Below, one piece after another: positions 62,232-64,000 of a stretch of 64,000 bases of DNA. Under the pieces are notes generated by a model. That model was not told where the DNA came from. It saw nothing but the letters and a program-made list of their open reading frames with translations, and ran no database searches. Both the position numbers and the translations under genes were made by a program. The DNA is from Heyndrickxia vini (GTDB taxonomy: Bacteria; Bacillota; Bacilli; Bacillales; Bacillaceae_C): contig NZ_CP065425.1 of NCBI RefSeq assembly GCF_016772275.1, positions 1,106,001 through 1,170,000 of the forward strand. Reading direction: 5' to 3'. Numbering within the stretch: position 1 is the stretch's first letter; each line of letters begins with the position of its first letter.

Positions 62232-62882
62232 ATGAGAAAAATAATGTGTTTTGTTATAGCTATAATCGTATGTTTCAGTATTTTATCAGCATGCCAATCT
62301 TCTGATAACAACAAAAAGGCAAGTGATAAAGATAACGATAAAACCTCGCAAGTTAAGGAAAATGATTCAAATAAACTATCATCTAATAATGAAAAAGAAA
62401 GTAAACAAGAAGATAATAGTAAAAATTCTTCTTCCACGGGGAATTTCAAAGATCAGGAAAATCTAAAAATAGGTGATACAGGCAAGGCAAAAAGTACAGT
62501 TGGAAAATATGAAATAACTATTCATTCGATAAAAATGAAAGATGAAATTGAAGGCCAAGCACCGATGTTTGATCATCTATTTATAGCAGAAATCACTGTT
62601 AAGAATATTGGCGATCAACCTATTGATGCAAAGGAACCGGTTGGTACATTGGAAATAACTGAAGATTTAAATGGATCGGGGTCCGGCGACGATTCACAGT
62701 TTTTTAACAGCGTTAAAACCTTTGAGGGAACGATAGAACCCGGTAAAACTGTTACTGGTGAAGCAGTGTTTGACGGTAGAGAGGCCGATACTTATTACAT
62801 TCGAACAATTAGTGGATTAATTGCATCAAAAACAGTAAAAAACAATACCGTTTGGAGCTTTAAAAAAAGCGAAGCTAAATAA
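62232..62882 (+). CDS. Lipoprotein paralog 4 (DUF4352-like)
   Basis: 216 aa. Lipobox LSAC, then QSSDNNKKASDKDNDKTS. First 130 residues nearly match paralog 3 (GQAPMFDHLFIAEITVKNIG), while the C-terminal third (EPVGTLEITEDLNGSGSGDD) is closer to paralogs 1 and 5: a mosaic suggesting recombination among copies. Start ATG 62232. Confidence 0.8.
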   Translation: MRKIMCFVIAIIVCFSILSACQSSDNNKKASDKDNDKTSQVKENDSNKLSSNNEKESKQEDNSKNSSSTGNFKDQENLKIGDTGKAKSTVGKYEITIHSIKMKDEIEGQAPMFDHLFIAEITVKNIGDQPIDAKEPVGTLEITEDLNGSGSGDDSQFFNSVKTFEGTIEPGKTVTGEAVFDGREADTYYIRTISGLIASKTVKNNTVWSFKKSEAK

Positions 62883-62888
62883 TTAAAC

Positions 62889-62979
62889 TTTTCCGGCAGA
62901 CCCTGCTAATACTGCCGGAAAATGAGCTTTTATTTCATCTAAATAAATGAATTGGATCGTTTATTTAAATGAAATAAAA
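62889..62979 (+). repeat. Double hairpin after lipoprotein gene 4
   Basis: TTTTCCGGCAG/CTGCCGGAAAA (62889-62899, 62912-62922) and TTTTATTTCAT...ATGAAATAAAA (62928-62979). Different sequence but the same two-stem layout as the other junctions. Confidence 0.7.
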
Positions 62980-63072
62980 ATTCATACGCTGAATTACCAT
63001 GGATTCAATTAGATTTTACAAATGACAAAAATGTAGGGCAAGAAGGGATTATTAAACGGAGGTTCATTACAA

Positions 63073-63642
63073 ATGAAAAAATTCTCAGTTATTGTTGGAG
63101 CATTGTTTTTAAGTTTCAGTATTTTATCAGCCTGTAATTCTTCAGGTGGCGAAAAGGGTAAATCAGAAGGAAATGATAATAAAGCTACTACTTCATCTGG
63201 TGAATTTAAAGATCAAACAAATCTTAAAATAGGTGAAACTGCAAAAGTGGAGAGCACAATAGGAAAATACGAAATTACGATAAATTCTGTGAAAATGAAG
63301 GATGAAATAGGTGGAGAAGCGTCTCAACTTGATCATTTTTTTGTGACTGAAATCTCTTTAAAAAATATTGGTGATCAACCAATAGATGCTTTAGATACAA
63401 TTGGTATCTTGGAATTAACAGAGGATTTAAAGGGATCGGGTTATTCGGATGTATCTGAATCTGTTAAGGTAAGCAACCCATTTTCAGGTGAAATAAAACC
63501 AGATCAAACTGTTACGGGGGAGGCAGTCTTTGAAGGCTTGGATTCAAACGAAAATTATATTCGAATTAGCCCTGGATTAATAGCAGCAAAAGGGGTTAAA
63601 AATAAAGCAATTTGGAAATTTGAAAAAGCCGAAGCAAAATAA
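63073..63642 (+). CDS. Lipoprotein paralog 5 (DUF4352-like), short linker
   Basis: 189 aa, the shortest member. Lipobox LSAC then NSSGGEKGKSEGNDNKATTS, only about 25 residues of linker before FKDQTNLKIGETAKVESTIG. The domain end AIWKFEKAEAK and the segments IGGEASQLDHFFVTEISL are closest to paralog 1. ATG 63073 follows ACGGAGGTTCATTACAA. Confidence 0.8.
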   Translation: MKKFSVIVGALFLSFSILSACNSSGGEKGKSEGNDNKATTSSGEFKDQTNLKIGETAKVESTIGKYEITINSVKMKDEIGGEASQLDHFFVTEISLKNIGDQPIDALDTIGILELTEDLKGSGYSDVSESVKVSNPFSGEIKPDQTVTGEAVFEGLDSNENYIRISPGLIAAKGVKNKAIWKFEKAEAK

Positions 63643-63650
63643 TTAATCGT

Positions 63651-63680
63651 TTTCGGCAGGCCAGTTAAGTCTGCCTGAAA
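63651..63680 (+). repeat. Single hairpin after lipoprotein gene 5
   Basis: TTTCGGCAG / CTGCCTGAAA around an 11-base loop; one mismatch. Comparable position to the first stem at the other junctions. Confidence 0.6.
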
Positions 63681-63748
63681 GATACCTCTTTTTCCATCTA
63701 GAAATCCAATAATTTACTATCAATACCTAGAAAGGGGGCGAGGGAGAT

Positions 63749-64000
63749 ATGTTAAAGAAATTTAGAAAGGATGACGATGGAAGTTTAACATTGGAAGCAG
63801 CAATGGTGATGCCGATTTTTCTTTTATTTGTTGTGTTTTTGGCTACGATTATACGAATTTCCGTTGCCGATTTGGCGTTAAGAAATGCTGTCAATAATAC
63901 AGCAGAAATTCTTGCCACCCATGCGTATCCCGCCTATTTAGCAGAAAAAGCAGCAAAGTCCAAAATCGATGATACGATTAAGAACTACACACAAGATCAG
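63749..64000 (+). CDS. TadE-like protein, 5' part, cut by the right edge
   Basis: First 84 codons only. MLKKFRKDDDG is followed by SLTLEAAMVMPIFLLFVVFL with Glu at position 5 after the Gly, a TadE-type class III signal. It shows that the Tad operon resumes after the lipoprotein array and continues outside the window. AGGGGGCGAGGGAGATAT precedes the ATG. Confidence 0.82.
   Translation, partial: MLKKFRKDDDGSLTLEAAMVMPIFLLFVVFLATIIRISVADLALRNAVNNTAEILATHAYPAYLAEKAAKSKIDDTIKNYTQDQ

Overview
The window is AT-rich DNA from a Gram-positive endospore-former, most likely Bacillaceae (Bacillus sensu lato). The evidence is the gene families (CsoR/CopZ/CopA, YvbJ/TcaA-like, DUF3231, YkvA, LicR-type PTS regulator, NERD, VanW), strong GGAGG Shine-Dalgarno sites with frequent TTG/GTG starts, U-rich hairpin terminators, and at least two intergenic repeat families known from Bacillaceae. 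I see no tRNA, rRNA, CRISPR array, IS element or phage gene.

Layout. 1-3172: end of a DabB-like membrane subunit and complete DabA, an inorganic-carbon uptake pair. 3400-7140: HAD nucleotidase, DinB-fold protein, LmrA/YxaF-type TetR repressor and a stand-alone isocitrate/isopropylmalate-type dehydrogenase. 7230-11325: a partly decayed stress/redox cluster (cupin, carboxymuconolactone decarboxylase, frameshifted MFS pump, NAD(P)-binding protein, aldo/keto reductase). Three of its promoters have 19-bp spacers filled by one conserved dyad, as MerR activators require; the adjacent MerR gene is a 37-codon stub. 11337-11797: a 52-bp minisatellite. 11937-16380: YitT-like protein, an intact MerR regulator, a glycosyltransferase, an esterase and a DUF3231 protein. 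16458-20682: copper homeostasis (csoR, copZ, copA and a His-rich anchored protein) with two CsoR-type operators.

21643-29779 is the most distinctive part: a lipoprotein-anchored PQQ dehydrogenase with a C-terminal cytochrome c, followed by a complete PQQ synthesis set (pqqA, a small membrane protein, pqqB, pqqC, pqqD, pqqE) and, beyond two other features, an MFS transporter. pqqA is only 24 codons. pqqB, and possibly pqqD, appear to start at AUU. The dehydrogenase carries an Asp-Tyr-Asp motif of the kind linked to lanthanide-dependent enzymes. Enzyme and cofactor genes together imply a self-sufficient surface oxidation system.

29847-34038: LysR regulator diverging from a nucleoside-type deaminase and two tandem cytosine-deaminase-like amidohydrolases. 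34475-39015: DUF4822 lipoprotein, a second 52-bp minisatellite that aligns with the first, a two-component system and an ankyrin lipoprotein. 39516-46221: beta-glucoside PTS locus with a LicR-like regulator, IIA, GH1 enzyme, IIB, a frameshifted IIC and an MFS protein. 46649-51795: acetyltransferase, quinone oxidoreductase, NERD protein, VanW protein and YvbJ/TcaA-like protein. 52107-64000: a Tad (Flp) pilus operon (TadZ, TadA, TadB, TadC, Flp pilin, TadE-like, long coiled-coil TadG-like protein) followed by five tandem lipoprotein paralogs separated by repeated hairpins, and a further TadE-like gene cut by the right edge.
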